64,000 nucleotides of DNA from Blastococcus sp. TBT05-19 (GCF_003319095.1 NZ_QOHI01000001.1:620001-684000), one strand, 5' to 3'. Numbered from the stretch's first letter, positions 17,094 through 28,152 are shown. Program-made: numbers and translations. The notes: generated from the letters alone by a model not told the origin.

Positions 17094-18364
17094 GGCACCG
17101 CGGGCAACTGTGCGGCGGTGGGGGCGAGGACGAGGCCGTCGGCCGTCCTGCGCCGTGGATGGGGGACCAGCTCGGGGGCCCGCGACACCGGCGCGGTCGT
17201 GGCTCGGTGCGGCGCGCGCCGTGGCGTCGTCGCGACGGCGCGGACGACCAGGTCCCGGATCCGCTGGAGCGAGTCCGCGCTGATGTCGTTGGCCATCGGC
17301 AGGCCGACGATCCGCCGCGACAGCGACTCCGTGACGCGCAGGTCGAACGCGCGTCGGGCGGAGGAGAGCGCCGGCAGCTGGTGCATCGGCGGGTCGAAGT
17401 ACACGCGGACCTCGATGCGGGCGTCGTGGGCCTTCCGCAGCAGGAGGTCGCGCGCGGCGGCGCTCGGCAGCGCCACGGGGACGAACTGGAACGTCGAGCC
17501 GGCGGAGCCGGCCTGGAACGACACGCCGGCGGACTCCAGCTCGTCGCGGAGCCAGCCGGCCGCCGCGCGGCGGTGGGCCAGCGCGTCGTCGAAACGGTCC
17601 AGCACGGCGAGGCCCACGGCGGCGGTCAGCTCGGGCATCTTCGCGTTGATGCCCAGCGGCCCGGTGACCGAGCGGGTGTGGTCGAAGCCGAAGTTGATCA
17701 GCTCGGCGAGCGAGGCGAGGACCGTGGCCGAGCGGGACGTGACCAGCCCGCCCTCCCCGATGGCGAAGGGCTTGGTCGCGTGGAAGCTGAACACCTCGGC
17801 GTCGCCCTGGTCGCCGAGCTCGCGGCCGTCCTCGTCCACGGCGCCGAACCCCGCTGCGGAGTCGACCACGAGGGGAACCCCGAGGTCCCGGGCCAGGGCC
17901 GCGATCGAGTCCCGGCGCGCGCGGCTGGGGGCGGTGCCGAAGGTGGAGCAGTGCAGCACCCCGGCCAGTTCGTCGCGCAGGTCCCAGAGCTGGGCGAGCG
18001 AGGCCTCCGAGGGCTGCCAGTCGTGCGGGTCCACGTCGATGAACACCGGCTGGAAGCCGGCCCAGGCCACGGCGTTGACGCTCGCGACGAAGGTGAACGA
18101 GGGAACGGCGACCAGTCGCCGCTCGCCCCGGGGGACGCCGAGGCAGGCGCGCAGCGCCACCATCAGCCCGGAGGTCGCGTTGTTCACCGCCACACCGGGG
18201 TGCTCGAGCCCCAGCCGGTCGGCGCAGGCGCGCTCCAGCCGGGTCACGCACGGGCCGCCGTTGGAGAACCAGCGCAGCCGCTCGGCCTCGGCGAAGAAGG
18301 GCTCGACCTCGCGCAGGCTCGGCAGCGACGGCGCCTGGAAGCGGATCAGCTCGCGTGCGACCAC
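17090..18364 (-). CDS. DegT/DnrJ/EryC1 PLP-dependent sugar aminotransferase
   Basis: 424 residues; places an amino group on a keto-sugar nucleotide. Family motifs: GVAVNNATSGLMVALRA near the PLP phosphate site, VAVPSFTFVASVNAV, PLVVDSAAGFGA and the Schiff-base Lys in FSFHATKPFAIGEGGL. The last 45 residues are a basic Pro/Ala-rich tail. Start GTG at 18364 is chosen because GAGAGGAG precedes it by eight bases. It is the first gene of the glycan operon and overlaps the acyltransferase by four bases. A 22-nt perfect palindrome lies at 18386-18407, just upstream. Confidence 0.92.
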   Translation of the reverse strand: MVARELIRFQAPSLPSLREVEPFFAEAERLRWFSNGGPCVTRLERACADRLGLEHPGVAVNNATSGLMVALRACLGVPRGERRLVAVPSFTFVASVNAVAWAGFQPVFIDVDPHDWQPSEASLAQLWDLRDELAGVLHCSTFGTAPSRARRDSIAALARDLGVPLVVDSAAGFGAVDEDGRELGDQGDAEVFSFHATKPFAIGEGGLVTSRSATVLASLAELINFGFDHTRSVTGPLGINAKMPELTAAVGLAVLDRFDDALAHRRAAAGWLRDELESAGVSFQAGSAGSTFQFVPVALPSAAARDLLLRKAHDARIEVRVYFDPPMHQLPALSSARRAFDLRVTESLSRRIVGLPMANDISADSLQRIRDLVVRAVATTPRRAPHRATTAPVSRAPELVPHPRRRTADGLVLAPTAAQLPAVP

Positions 18365-18385
18365 CGGGTGCGCTCCTCTCGGGAC

Positions 18386-18407
18386 GGTGTCCGCCCGGGC
18401 GGACACC
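18386..18407. promoter_or_regulatory. 22-nt perfect palindrome upstream of the glycan operon
   Basis: Half-site GGTGTCCGCCC, perfectly repeated in inverse with no spacer. It ends 22 bases before the aminotransferase GTG. Placement suits an operator or a 5'-leader hairpin; no specific regulator can be named. Confidence 0.45.
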
Positions 18408-18630
18408 TGTGGCGTCCCGCTGGGGTCCCGACACCGTTCCCGGCCGGGGTGCCGGGGGCGCGCACCGACCGCACGGGACGGCCGGGGGAGGAGAGGAGCC
18501 TTCCGGCCCGACTCCGGACGGAGGAATGGTCACCCGCCCGCCGAGGGCCGCGTCCCGCGACTCGCCGGGGCCCGGAGGAGGCCCAGGCTCCTGGGAACCA
18601 GTGCTCCCACCTGGCCCCAGACGTCCCAGC
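18408..18630. other. Intergenic spacer, nothing recognised
   Basis: Together with the palindrome and the fumC terminator this makes a gene-free stretch of about 307 bases between the glycan operon and fumC. It must hold the operon promoter (minus strand), but I see no convincing -10/-35 pair. It is GC-rich, with several GGCC/GGGAGG runs and no credible small gene. Confidence 0.5.
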
Positions 18631-18662
18631 CGTCCCGGCCCGTGGTCACACCGGCCGGGACG
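18631..18662 (-). terminator. Terminator of fumC
   Basis: Ten-bp perfect stem (CGTCCCGGCC with GGCCGGGACG) and a 12-base loop, nine bases after the fumC stop. Confidence 0.65.
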
Positions 18663-18671
18663 ACGAGGGGG

Positions 18672-20066
<1,395 letters not shown>

Positions 20067-20232
20067 GGTGCGCTCCCGGTGGTGTGGATGGTGACAGTGC
20101 TCCGCACGGGACCCTAGACACCCGTGGGGACGGGGGCCGTTCCGCCCCGGTCGCGCCCCGCCGATCAGGGCGTCGAGCGGCGTTCGGCCGACGAGTCGGT
20201 GCCCGCACGGGCACGAGCCCCGAGGAGGGCAC

Positions 20233-20925
20233 ATGTCCCAGCCGCCGCAGTCCCCGGACCAGGACCCCGCACCCGAGGCCCCGACGGCGCCGGAGGGCCG
20301 GACGTCGCCGGGCTGGCCCGCGCCCGGTGCCTCCTGGCCCGCTCCGTCCGACTGGACCGTGACCACGCCGGCGAGCCACCCCGAGTGGACCGCCGCGCCG
20401 CAGTGGCAGCAGCCCGCCCCGGCCGTCGCGCCGCCGCCGGCCGCCGCCCCCTCGCCGCACGGACGCCGGGCGCTGGCCGGCGCCGCGCTGGCCGGCCTCG
20501 CCGCCGGCGCCGTCGGTGCCACCTTCCTGGTGACCGCGGTCTTCGCCGGCACCGCCGAGGACATCGGCCGCGGCATGGCGCAGGAGTTCGGCCCGGCCAT
20601 CTCCGAGGGCGTCCGCGACGGCATGGTCGAGGCCGCCGAGGAGGAGATGTCGCTCTACGAGGACGAGTTCATGTCGGAGGACTACGGCTGGTACGCCGGC
20701 GGACCCGGCGGGGACGTCGAGCAGTTCCCGCCCGTGGAGCCCGAGGACCTCGGCCCGGACGAGGTGCTCGACGAGTACGCCCAGAGCTGCTTCGCCGGCG
20801 AGTACCAGGCCTGCGACGACCTGCTGTACGAGTCACCGCCGCTGTCGGCCTACGAGGAGTACGCCAGCACCTGCGGCGGCCGGGTCAAGGAGTACGCGGT
20901 CCCCGCCTGCACCGAGCTGGAGTGA
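20233..20925 (+). CDS. Single-pass membrane protein with Pro-rich N-terminus, 230 aa
   Basis: Function unknown. Residues 1-75 are a Pro/Ala/Trp-rich cytoplasmic region, about 79-104 a membrane helix ([20 protein letters not shown]), then an acidic extracytoplasmic part. The last 50 residues contain four Cys ([15 protein letters not shown] ... STCGGRV ... VPACTELE), a domain I have seen at the end of many actinobacterial membrane proteins, likely disulfide-bonded. GAGGAGGG stands before the ATG. It is divergent from fumC. Confidence 0.8.
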   Translation: MSQPPQSPDQDPAPEAPTAPEGRTSPGWPAPGASWPAPSDWTVTTPASHPEWTAAPQWQQPAPAVAPPPAAAPSPHGRRALAGAALAGLAAGAVGATFLVTAVFAGTAEDIGRGMAQEFGPAISEGVRDGMVEAAEEEMSLYEDEFMSEDYGWYAGGPGGDVEQFPPVEPEDLGPDEVLDEYAQSCFAGEYQACDDLLYESPPLSAYEEYASTCGGRVKEYAVPACTELE

Positions 20926-20971
20926 CCGTTCCCGGGGCGCCGGCGCACCCCACGCCGGCGCCCGGGATCGG

Positions 20972-20977
20972 TAGCGT
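20972..20977 (+). promoter_or_regulatory. -10 box of leaderless DUF1707 gene
   Basis: TAGCGT, seven bases before the GTG at 20985. Same hexamer and spacing as before gltA and sdhC. Confidence 0.55.
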
Positions 20978-20984
20978 CCGGAGC

Positions 20985-21626
20985 GTGACCGACGACGCCG
21001 CCGTCCCCGCCGTCCCGTCCGTCCGCGCCTCCGACGCCGATCGGGACGCCCTGGTGGCCCGGCTGCAGACGGCGGTCGGCGAGGGGCGCCTGGACCTCGA
21101 CGAGTTCGCCGAGCGCGCCGAGGCCGCCTACGCCGCGGTCACCCTCGCCGAGCTGGACGTGCTCGTCGCCGACCTGCCGGCCGACCGCGCGATCGGCGCG
21201 GCCACGACCGGCGAGATCGTCGGCCGGCGGGCGCCGCAGGAGGTCACCACCGTCTTCGGCGACGTGCTGCTGTCCGCCGGGCAGGGCCTGCCCCGCCGGG
21301 CGAGCACCGTGTTCGGCGACGTCCGGATCGACCTGCGCGGGCTGCGCACCAGCGACGACCGGATCGACCTGCACCTGGGCACGATCTTCGGGGACGTCGA
21401 CGTGGTCGTGCCCGAGGGCGTCGACGCCGAGCTGCTCGGCCGCACGGTCTTCGGTGACCGGAAGGTCGAGCTGGCACCCGTGCCCCGGCTGGCCGGCACG
21501 CCGCTGGTCGTCGTCCACGCCCGCACGGTGTTCGGCGACCTGCGGCTGCGCAGCCTCGCGCCGGGGGTGTCGGCGAGCCGCTGGCGCGCGCTGATGGACC
21601 GGCTCACGGCCCGCCAGCTGCCCTGA
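20985..21626 (+). CDS. DUF1707 / LiaF-like C-terminal domain protein
   Basis: 213-residue cytoplasmic protein. Residues about 14-62 are a DUF1707 domain (VRASDADRDALVARLQTAVG, GRLDLDEFAERAEAAYAA, LDVLVADLP), which in actinomycetes often heads membrane-stress-related proteins. The rest is beta-helical with a repeated FGD motif (TTVFGDVLLS, STVFGDVRID, GTIFGDVDVV, RTVFGDRKVE, RTVFGDLRLR), like the C-terminal part of LiaF. No membrane helix is seen. The GTG start is supported by the leaderless -10 at 20972. Confidence 0.85.
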   Translation: MTDDAAVPAVPSVRASDADRDALVARLQTAVGEGRLDLDEFAERAEAAYAAVTLAELDVLVADLPADRAIGAATTGEIVGRRAPQEVTTVFGDVLLSAGQGLPRRASTVFGDVRIDLRGLRTSDDRIDLHLGTIFGDVDVVVPEGVDAELLGRTVFGDRKVELAPVPRLAGTPLVVVHARTVFGDLRLRSLAPGVSASRWRALMDRLTARQLP

Positions 21627-21642
21627 GCCCGAGCGCCGGGCG

Positions 21643-21669
21643 GGCGCCGCGGCGCGGAGCCGCGGCGCC
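21643..21669. terminator. Terminator between the DUF1707 gene and glpX
   Basis: Eleven-bp perfect stem (GGCGCCGCGGC with GCCGCGGCGCC), 5-base loop, between two convergent stops at 21626 and 21676. It can serve both. Confidence 0.7.
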
Positions 21670-21675
21670 GGCCGG

Positions 21676-22725
21676 TCAGTGGTCGAACGGCACGGCCGAG
21701 AAGGCGCGCAGCTTCTCCAGCGAGTGCAGGCTGTCGATCGACCGGATGGTGCCCGACCGCGAGCGCATGACCAGCGACTGCGTCGTGCAGCCGCCGGCGC
21801 TGTAGCGGACCCCGCGCAGCAGCTCGCCGTCGGTGATGCCGGTGGCCACGAAGAACACGTCGCCGCGGACCAGGTCGTCGATGTGCAGCACCCGGTCGAG
21901 GTCGTGGCCGGCGTCGATCGCCTTCTGCCGCTCCTCGTCGTCCTTCGGCCAGAGCTTGCCCTGGAGCGCACCGCCCATGCACTTGAGCGCGCAGGCGGCG
22001 ATGATGCCCTCCGGGGTGCCGCCGATGCCGAGCAGCAGGTCGACGCCGGTGCCCTCCCGGGCGGCCGCGATGGCACCGGCGACGTCGCCGTCGGTGATGA
22101 ACTTGATGCGGGCGCCGGCCTCCCGGACCTCCTGCACGAGCTGCTCGTGGCGGGGGCGGTCGAGGATGCAGACCGTGACGTCGCCGACCGAGCCCTTCTT
22201 GGCCTTGGCGATCCGCTTGATGTTCTCGGCGACCGGGGCGGTGATGTCCACGACGTCCGCGGCGGCCGGGCCGGTTGCCAGCTTCTCCATGTAGAAGACC
22301 GCCGACGGGTCGTACATGGCGCCCCGCTCGGCCACGGCCATGACCGCGATGGCGTTCGGCATGCCCTTGGCCATCAGCGTGGTGCCGTCGATCGGGTCGA
22401 CCGCGACGTCGCAGTCGATGCCGTGGCCGTCACCGACCTGCTCGCCGTTGTAGAGCATGGGCGCCTCGTCCTTCTCGCCCTCCCCGATGACGACGACGCC
22501 GTTCATGCGCACCGTGCCGATGAGCGCGCGCATCGCGTCCACGGCCGCGCCGTCGCCACCGTTCTTGTCGCCCCGGCCCACCCAGCGGCCGGCCGCCATG
22601 GCTGCGGCCTCGGTGACCCGCACCAGCTCCAGGGCCAGGTTGCGGTCGGGGGCGGGGCGGTCGGCGCTGAAGCTGCCACCGGCGGTCGTCGTGGGGAGGG
22701 GGCCTTCGGGGACGGGCAGCGACAC
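21676..22725 (-). CDS. glpX: Class II fructose-1,6-bisphosphatase GlpX
   Basis: Hydrolyses fructose-1,6-bisphosphate to fructose-6-phosphate in gluconeogenesis; usual sole FBPase of actinomycetes. 349 residues. The metal site is visible: [15 protein letters not shown] and [20 protein letters not shown], with [18 protein letters not shown] near the substrate phosphate. GTG start at 22725 with a perfect AGGAGGT five bases upstream. Divergent from the DUF4245 gene, as in M. tuberculosis (Rv1099c/Rv1100). Confidence 0.96.
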   Translation of the reverse strand: MSLPVPEGPLPTTTAGGSFSADRPAPDRNLALELVRVTEAAAMAAGRWVGRGDKNGGDGAAVDAMRALIGTVRMNGVVVIGEGEKDEAPMLYNGEQVGDGHGIDCDVAVDPIDGTTLMAKGMPNAIAVMAVAERGAMYDPSAVFYMEKLATGPAAADVVDITAPVAENIKRIAKAKKGSVGDVTVCILDRPRHEQLVQEVREAGARIKFITDGDVAGAIAAAREGTGVDLLLGIGGTPEGIIAACALKCMGGALQGKLWPKDDEERQKAIDAGHDLDRVLHIDDLVRGDVFFVATGITDGELLRGVRYSAGGCTTQSLVMRSRSGTIRSIDSLHSLEKLRAFSAVPFDH

Positions 22726-22836
22726 GGGACCTCCTGTAGGAGGACCCCGTCCCGGCGAACCCTCGCGAACTCGGGGGCGGGCCAGGACGGGGCCAGGGGC
22801 GGCAGAGCGCACGAGCGTTGCTGCGATCCTAGGGGC

Positions 22837-23466
22837 ATGACCGGAATCGGCCCGACGAGCCAGCGTCCCCAGGGTCCCGACGGTGCGGACGGCGGAGAGC
22901 TGCCCCCGCCGCCGTCGTCCCCGGCGGAGCGGGCCAACCGGTTGAGTGCCGCGAACATGCTGCGCTCGCTGCTGCCGCTGGTGGTGATCTGCCTGCTGAT
23001 CGTCGGGTGGGCGGCGTTCCGGCAGAACGACGTCGACCCGGTGCGGGAGGTCGACCCGACCAGCACGATCCAGCTGGCCGACGCCCGTGCCGGGTACGAG
23101 CTCCTGGTGCCGACCGGGCTGCCCGAGGAGTACCGGCCGACCAGCGCCCGGACCGACGCGGGGAACGTGTCCGAGGGCGACCCGGTGACCCTGGAGATCG
23201 GGTACGTGACGCCGGACGGGGCCTTCGCCGGTTTCGTGATCAGCGACGCCGCGCGGGCCGCGCCCGTCGACGAGGTGCTGGACGGGGCCACCGAGGACGG
23301 CAGCGTCGACATCGGCGGCGCCCCGTGGACCCGGTCGACGACCGAGCGCGGCGAGACCGCGCTGTCCCGCACGGACGGCGACGTCACTGTCGTGGTCAGC
23401 GGATCGGCCGCCGACGACGAGCTGCGCGAGGTCGCCGCAGCGGTCGCGCCCTACACCGCCGCTTGA
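22837..23466 (+). CDS. DUF4245 membrane-anchored protein
   Basis: 209 residues: a cytoplasmic Pro-rich head, one membrane helix at about 43-62 ([20 protein letters not shown]), then an extracytoplasmic domain with [19 protein letters not shown] and [20 protein letters not shown]. These fit DUF4245, a family found beside glpX in many actinomycetes. Function unknown. No Shine-Dalgarno sequence precedes the ATG, so it may be leaderless. It ends just before a two-stem repeat. Confidence 0.88.
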   Translation: MTGIGPTSQRPQGPDGADGGELPPPPSSPAERANRLSAANMLRSLLPLVVICLLIVGWAAFRQNDVDPVREVDPTSTIQLADARAGYELLVPTGLPEEYRPTSARTDAGNVSEGDPVTLEIGYVTPDGAFAGFVISDAARAAPVDEVLDGATEDGSVDIGGAPWTRSTTERGETALSRTDGDVTVVVSGSAADDELREVAAAVAPYTAA

Positions 23467-23483
23467 CTACTCGGGCTCAGGAA

Positions 23484-23539
23484 GGACCCTCCTGCCCCCC
23501 GCCGCTCGCAGGCTCGCGACGGGCCCCTGCAGGAGGGCC
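23484..23539. repeat. Two-stem dispersed repeat, copy 1
   Basis: Outer stem GGACCCTCCTGC (23484-23495) pairs with GCAGGAGGGCC (23529-23539) with one bulged A. An inner stem-loop is built from CCCGCCGCTCGC and CTCGCGACGGG. The same architecture and much of the sequence recur at 54041-54096. It lies between convergent stops (DUF4245 gene and xseB), so it probably also terminates transcription. Confidence 0.7.
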
Positions 23540-23543
23540 GAGG

Positions 23544-23762
23544 TCATCGGTCCGACGGGCTCTCCTCCGGGGCGGCGGCGGCCAGCCGCTCGCGGGCGCG
23601 GTCCAGCCAGTGCTGGCACAGCTTCGCCAGCTCCTCGCCCCGCTCCCACAGGCCGAGCGACTCCTCCAGCGTGAGGCCCCCGGCCTCCAGCCGGCGGACG
23701 ACGTCGGCGAGCTCCTCCCGCGCCTGCTCGTAGGTGGTCGTCGGCTCGTCGGTGCTGCTCAT
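23544..23762 (-). CDS. xseB: Exodeoxyribonuclease VII small subunit
   Basis: 72-residue helical hairpin subunit that binds XseA to form the single-strand-specific exonuclease VII. Family features: [40 protein letters not shown]. The ATG overlaps the xseA stop by four bases (ATGA). Order xseA-xseB is standard. Confidence 0.95.
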   Translation of the reverse strand: MSSTDEPTTTYEQAREELADVVRRLEAGGLTLEESLGLWERGEELAKLCQHWLDRARERLAAAAPEESPSDR

Positions 23763-25003
23763 GCGGTGTCCTCCTGGTCGGTGGTGGGGTCGCCGGCCCG
23801 GTCGACCCGGACGGGGAGCCGGCCCCCGGCGACGCGGACCCGCAGCGGCTCGTCGTCGCCCACCTCCGCGGGATCGCGGACCAGCGAGCCGTCGGTCCGC
23901 TGCACGACGGCGTAGCCGCGCTCCAGCGTCGCGGCGGGGGAGAGGGCGGCCACGCGGGCGCGGGCGTGCTCGAGGTCGCGCTCGGCGGACTCGAGCCGGT
24001 GGGTGAGCGTCCGCAGCGCGCGGGTGCGCAGACCGTGGACGTCGTCCTCGCGGCCGTGCAGCAACCGGTCGGGCGCCGCCAGCGAGGGCCGGCTGCGCAC
24101 CGACTCCAGCCAGCGCTCCTGCTGCTCCAGCCGGGTGGTGACCAGGTGCCGGGCGCGGGCGCGCAGCCCGTCGACCAGCCGCCGCTGCTCGCCGATCTCC
24201 GGCACGATCCGGTGCGCGGCGTCGGTGGGGGTGGCCGCCCGGACGTCGGCGACGTGGTCGACCAGCGTGGTGTCGGTCTCGTGCCCGACCGCGGTGACCA
24301 CCGGGGTGCGGCAGGCCGCGATGGCGCGCACCAGGCCCTCGTCGGAGAAGGGCAGCAGGTCCTCGACCGAGCCACCGCCACGGGCGATGACGATGACCTC
24401 GACGTCGGGGTCGGTGTCCAGGCGGCGGAGGCCCTCCATGACGTTGGCCGCGGCGTTGGGGCCCTGGACCACGCAGTGGTGGGTCGCGAACCGGACGGCG
24501 GGCCAGCGGCGGCGGGCCGTGACCAGCACGTCCCGCTCGGCGGCGCTGTCCCGTCCGGTGATCAGCCCGACGACGCCGGGCGCGAAGGGCAGCGGGCGCT
24601 TGCGGGAGGCGTCGAACAGCCCCTCCGCGGTGAGGAGCCGGCGGATCCGCTCGATGCGGGCCAACAGCTCGCCGAGACCGACGGCGCGGATCTCGGTCGC
24701 GCGCAGGGAGAACGAGCCGCGGGCGACGTAGTAGTCGGGGCGGGCCCGGACGACGACGCGGGCGCCCTCGGTGAGCTCCAGCCCCGGGCGCTCGGCGACG
24801 TCGCGGTGGCAGGTGACCGGCACGGAGAGGTCGGCCGCCGGGTCGCGCAGGGTGAGGAAGACGGTGGCCGCGCCGCTGCGGCGGGACAGCTGGGCCACCT
24901 GCCCCTCGACCCAGACCTCACCCAGCCGGCCGATCCAGTCGGCCACCTTGCGGGCCACGGTCCGCACCGGCCACGGCGACTCGGGGGACGACGGAGCTGT
25001 CAC
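23759..25003 (-). CDS. xseA: Exodeoxyribonuclease VII large subunit
   Basis: Catalytic subunit of exonuclease VII, 414 residues. N-terminal OB fold ([27 protein letters not shown]), then the catalytic domain with [53 protein letters not shown] and TPTDAAH. A coiled-coil segment follows, and the C-terminal strand [20 protein letters not shown] docks XseB. GTG start with no clear ribosome site; a CACGCT -10-like box six bases upstream suggests a leaderless transcript. Coupled to xseB. Confidence 0.96.
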   Translation of the reverse strand: MTAPSSPESPWPVRTVARKVADWIGRLGEVWVEGQVAQLSRRSGAATVFLTLRDPAADLSVPVTCHRDVAERPGLELTEGARVVVRARPDYYVARGSFSLRATEIRAVGLGELLARIERIRRLLTAEGLFDASRKRPLPFAPGVVGLITGRDSAAERDVLVTARRRWPAVRFATHHCVVQGPNAAANVMEGLRRLDTDPDVEVIVIARGGGSVEDLLPFSDEGLVRAIAACRTPVVTAVGHETDTTLVDHVADVRAATPTDAAHRIVPEIGEQRRLVDGLRARARHLVTTRLEQQERWLESVRSRPSLAAPDRLLHGREDDVHGLRTRALRTLTHRLESAERDLEHARARVAALSPAATLERGYAVVQRTDGSLVRDPAEVGDDEPLRVRVAGGRLPVRVDRAGDPTTDQEDTA

Positions 25004-25054
25004 TCCGGAAGCGTGTCAGACAGCGCCGTCGTCCCCCCGGGACGGGGTCCGTCC

Positions 25055-26113
25055 TCAGAGGCCGCGCGGGGCGAGCGGGCTGCTCTCGACGGCCTGCTCC
25101 TCGAGCTTCTCCAGCCGGTTGCGCAGCATCCGCAGGTACGGCTCGCGGGCCCGGTTCGCCTCCTCGTAGGCGAGGAGATCGGCCACCGTGGTGAGGGCGT
25201 AGCCGCGCAGGCGGCCCCGCAGCTGGGCGATGGAGAAGTCGTCGTACCCGTCGATCGGCGCGGTGGCCGGTGCCTGGGTGGTCCCGCTGCCCTGCGCGTC
25301 GTCGGTGGCCTCGGCGACCGGGCTGCCGCTCTCGTCCACGGCGACCGCGGCGTCGGTGGCCGCGACGGTCTCGTCGGTGCCCGCCTCGTCCTGCGGCGCC
25401 TCGACGGCGGCGACGCCCTCGTCGGTGACGGTGGCCTCGACGGTGTCCACGTCGCCCTCGGGCGTGAGCACGTCCACGGTGGTGGCGACGTCGGGGGTCT
25501 CGACCTCGGCCGGCGCGCTCGCGTCGGTGGTGGTGTCGGACTCCAGCAGGGCCTGCTCGAGGGCGTCGGCGTCCTCGGTGACCGGTGCGTCCTCGCCGCC
25601 CGCGGCGAGCGGGTCGGTGTCGGCGACCTCGGGGACCGCCTCGTCGATGGCCAGCTCGTCGAGCACCTCCTCGGTGCTCGGGGCCTCCTCGGTGACCTCG
25701 ATGGCGCGCTCCGCCGTCGCCACGCCCTCGGCGGAGTCGACGACCGCGTCGTCGACGGCCACGCCGGCGTCGTCGGCGTCGGCCAGGACCGGCTCGACGG
25801 CGTCGTCGGTCACCCGGTCGAAGGCGGAGTCCCGGAAGCCGTTGGACGGCTGGGTGGGGGTGACCGGCGCGAGGTCCTCGTCGAAGGTGGCCAGGCCGGG
25901 CTCGTCCGCGCCCCGCAGGCCGGTGAGCAGCTCGTCACCGCGGGCGATCAGGCCGGCATAGGTCTGCTGCACCTTCATGGCGTGCTGCATGGCCACGCCG
26001 ATCACGCGCACGGGCAGCCCCGGCAGCGTCTCGGGCAGCTTGCGCGCCTCGTCGAGCACGGTGGCCGCCAGACCAGCGGCGGCGCGGACAACCTCGGGGA
26101 TCTCTCGGGACAT
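25055..26113 (-). CDS. Lipid-droplet-associated-type protein with acidic low-complexity middle, 352 aa
   Basis: By position (between xseA and ispH) and by its N-terminus ([20 protein letters not shown], then helical text up to [13 protein letters not shown]) this is the counterpart of Rv1109c, a family annotated as lipid-droplet-associated in rhodococci. Residues about 70-285 are a very acidic Asp/Glu/Ala/Thr/Val stretch of low complexity, probably disordered. The C-terminal 65 residues regain order: [20 protein letters not shown], then [20 protein letters not shown], like SAP-type or helical-hairpin ends. A CACGCT box seven bases before the ATG suggests a leaderless start. Confidence 0.8.
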   Translation of the reverse strand: MSREIPEVVRAAAGLAATVLDEARKLPETLPGLPVRVIGVAMQHAMKVQQTYAGLIARGDELLTGLRGADEPGLATFDEDLAPVTPTQPSNGFRDSAFDRVTDDAVEPVLADADDAGVAVDDAVVDSAEGVATAERAIEVTEEAPSTEEVLDELAIDEAVPEVADTDPLAAGGEDAPVTEDADALEQALLESDTTTDASAPAEVETPDVATTVDVLTPEGDVDTVEATVTDEGVAAVEAPQDEAGTDETVAATDAAVAVDESGSPVAEATDDAQGSGTTQAPATAPIDGYDDFSIAQLRGRLRGYALTTVADLLAYEEANRAREPYLRMLRNRLEKLEEQAVESSPLAPRGL

Positions 26114-26245
26114 GCAGCACAGCGTGCCCCAGAAGTCCGCGAGCGACACACCGACCAGCAGCGATACCCCGGGTCGGACGACGTCCTGAGCGTGCGGCGT
26201 GGCCCGTACCACTCCACGACGGGCGGTTTCCGGACCTGGCCGCCT

Positions 26246-26251
26246 TACCAT
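26246..26251 (+). promoter_or_regulatory. -10 box of leaderless ispH promoter
   Basis: TACCAT, six bases before the ATG at 26258, no ribosome site. Confidence 0.6.
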
Positions 26252-26257
26252 GGGGTC

Positions 26258-27229
26258 ATGGCTGAACAGCGCGGACGCGTCCTGCTGGCCGATCCCCGGG
26301 GCTACTGCGCCGGCGTGGACCGGGCGGTGGTGGCGGTGGAGCGTGCCCTGGAGATCCACGGCGCCCCCGTCTACGTCCGCAAGCAGATCGTCCACAACAA
26401 GCACGTCGTCGCCACCCTGGAGCGGCGGGGCGCGATCTTCGTGGACGAGACCGACGAGGTGCCCGAGGGCTCGGTCGTCGTGTTCAGCGCGCACGGGGTC
26501 TCCCCGGCGGTGCACGAGCAGGCCGCGGCCCGTCAGCTGCGCACCATCGACGCGACCTGCCCCCTGGTCACCAAGGTGCACCAGGAGGCCAAGCGGTTCG
26601 CCCGCGACGACTACGACATCCTGCTGATCGGCCACCGCGGTCACGAGGAGGTCGAGGGCACCTTCGGCGAGGCGCCGGAGCACATGCAGCTGGTCGACGG
26701 CCCCGAGGACGTCGCCAACGTGCAGGTGCGCGACCCCGACAAGGTGGTCTGGCTGTCCCAGACGACGCTGTCGGTCGACGAGACGCTGGCGACGGTGGAC
26801 CAGCTGAAGAACCGGTTCCCCGGTCTGCAATCACCGCCCAGCGACGACATCTGCTACGCCACCCAGAACCGCCAGCTGGCCGTGAAGCAGATGGCCGCCG
26901 AGTGCGACCTGGTGCTGGTGGTGGGCTCGACCAACTCGTCGAACTCGGTGCGGCTGGTCGAGGTCGCGCTCGAGGCCGGCGCCCGGGCGTCCTACCTGGT
27001 CGACTACGCGGCGGAGATCGACGAGGCCTGGCTCGAGGGCGTCTCCACGGTCGGCGTCACCAGCGGCGCCTCGGTGCCGGAGATCCTCGTCAGCGAGGTG
27101 CTCGACTGGCTGGCCGAGCGCGGCTACCCCGACGTCGGCACCGTGAAGGCCGCCGAGGAGCGCCTGGTCTTCGCCCTGCCGCACGAGCTGCGCCGGGCCG
27201 AGAAGGCGAAGCAGGCCAGCACCGACTGA
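26258..27229 (+). CDS. ispH: 4-hydroxy-3-methylbut-2-enyl diphosphate reductase
   Basis: Last enzyme of the MEP isoprenoid pathway, a [4Fe-4S] enzyme that makes IPP and DMAPP from HMBPP. 323 residues. The three cluster cysteines lie in [22 protein letters not shown] and [11 protein letters not shown]. Also seen: VHNKHVV and SAHGVSP (substrate His), [11 protein letters not shown] and [13 protein letters not shown]. The leaderless -10 fixes the ATG at 26258. Divergent from the lipid-droplet-type gene, as Rv1109c/Rv1110 are; followed by a strong hairpin. Confidence 0.97.
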   Translation: MAEQRGRVLLADPRGYCAGVDRAVVAVERALEIHGAPVYVRKQIVHNKHVVATLERRGAIFVDETDEVPEGSVVVFSAHGVSPAVHEQAAARQLRTIDATCPLVTKVHQEAKRFARDDYDILLIGHRGHEEVEGTFGEAPEHMQLVDGPEDVANVQVRDPDKVVWLSQTTLSVDETLATVDQLKNRFPGLQSPPSDDICYATQNRQLAVKQMAAECDLVLVVGSTNSSNSVRLVEVALEAGARASYLVDYAAEIDEAWLEGVSTVGVTSGASVPEILVSEVLDWLAERGYPDVGTVKAAEERLVFALPHELRRAEKAKQASTD

Positions 27230-27249
27230 CCCCGCGCCCCAGAACGACA

Positions 27250-27285
27250 GAAGCCCCGGTCCGCGAGCTCGCGGACCGGCGCTTC
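27250..27285. terminator. Bidirectional terminator after ispH
   Basis: A 36-base inverted repeat with a single mismatch (arms 27250-27267 and 27268-27285) between the convergent stops of ispH (27229) and the DUF6542 gene (27300). Confidence 0.8.
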
Positions 27286-27299
27286 GTCGTCGGGGGAGG

Positions 27300-27956
27300 T
27301 CAGCGGCGGCTGACCAGCCGGAACAGGGCCAGCAGGAGGGCGACGCCGGTGGCGGCGGCCATCGTCGGGAAGCCGCGCACCAGGAGCGTGGCCAGCGTGG
27401 CGGCGTTCAGAGTGGCCGACGGCGCGAGGGCGGCGTTGACGACGGCGACGAGCACGAAGACCAGGGGCGGCGCGACGACGACCGTGAGCAGGTCGCGACG
27501 GCGGACCAGCAGCGCGGCCATCGAGGTGCTGGCGGCCAGGGCGACCAGCGTGATGAGGCCGAGGCCGGTGCCGACGAAGGAGTCGATGCCGCACCCGGCG
27601 AGGGTCAGCAGGAAGATGCCGACGACGGCGAGGACGCCGCGCAGCCTGCTCTCCCGGCCTGCGGGGGCCGCGGTGCGGGGACGGGCGCCGGGGCGCTCGG
27701 CCACCCGCTCGCTCGCACGCGGGCGGTCGTCGTTCCGGCGCGGCGGGGGAGCGGACTCGAAGCGGTCGTGGGCGTACTCGCGCTCGGCGGCCCGGAGGCG
27801 GTCGCCGGAGCGCCCAGGCACCGGGGCGCTCGGGCGGGAGGGGCGCGACGGGCGACCGGATCGCTCGGCGCCGGCAGCGGGGCGGGGGGCGCGCGCCGGG
27901 TACGGCCGGTCCGGCCGTGCACCGCTCTGCCATGCGCCTGCAGTGCTGGTGGCCAA
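27300..27956 (-). CDS. DUF6542 membrane protein
   Basis: 218 residues. The first 105 are a Pro/Arg/Ala-rich cytoplasmic tail; the rest forms about four membrane helices (LAVVGIFLLTLAGCGIDSF, GLITLVALAASTSMAALLV, LTVVVAPPLVFVLVAVV, GVALLLALFRLV). This fits the family next to ispH in actinomycetes (Rv1111c position). The TTG start at 27956 is chosen because GGAGGT lies five bases upstream; longer in-frame codons give unlikely sequence. Function unknown. Confidence 0.8.
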   Translation of the reverse strand: MATSTAGAWQSGARPDRPYPARAPRPAAGAERSGRPSRPSRPSAPVPGRSGDRLRAAEREYAHDRFESAPPPRRNDDRPRASERVAERPGARPRTAAPAGRESRLRGVLAVVGIFLLTLAGCGIDSFVGTGLGLITLVALAASTSMAALLVRRRDLLTVVVAPPLVFVLVAVVNAALAPSATLNAATLATLLVRGFPTMAAATGVALLLALFRLVSRR

Positions 27957-28152
27957 GGCGCACCTCCGTCCCGTCCGATGACCGACCCGACTGGTCGACC
28001 GTCGGAGCAACGGTAACGACAGAAGTCGCCAGTCCGCCGGAGGACGGCACCGCGTCGCCCGCAACCCGTGGTGTCGGAGCAACGCAGGGGGATGGCTGTG
28101 GCACGCGGTGCGAACGAGTTGCCAGCACCCGCGGCCGGCGGGCCCGGGCCCG

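Noticed and set aside
27957-28152. Small plus-strand frames and an N-terminal extension of the DUF6542 gene
   Set aside because: No ribosome sites or protein-like composition; TTG at 27956 has GGAGGT upstream.
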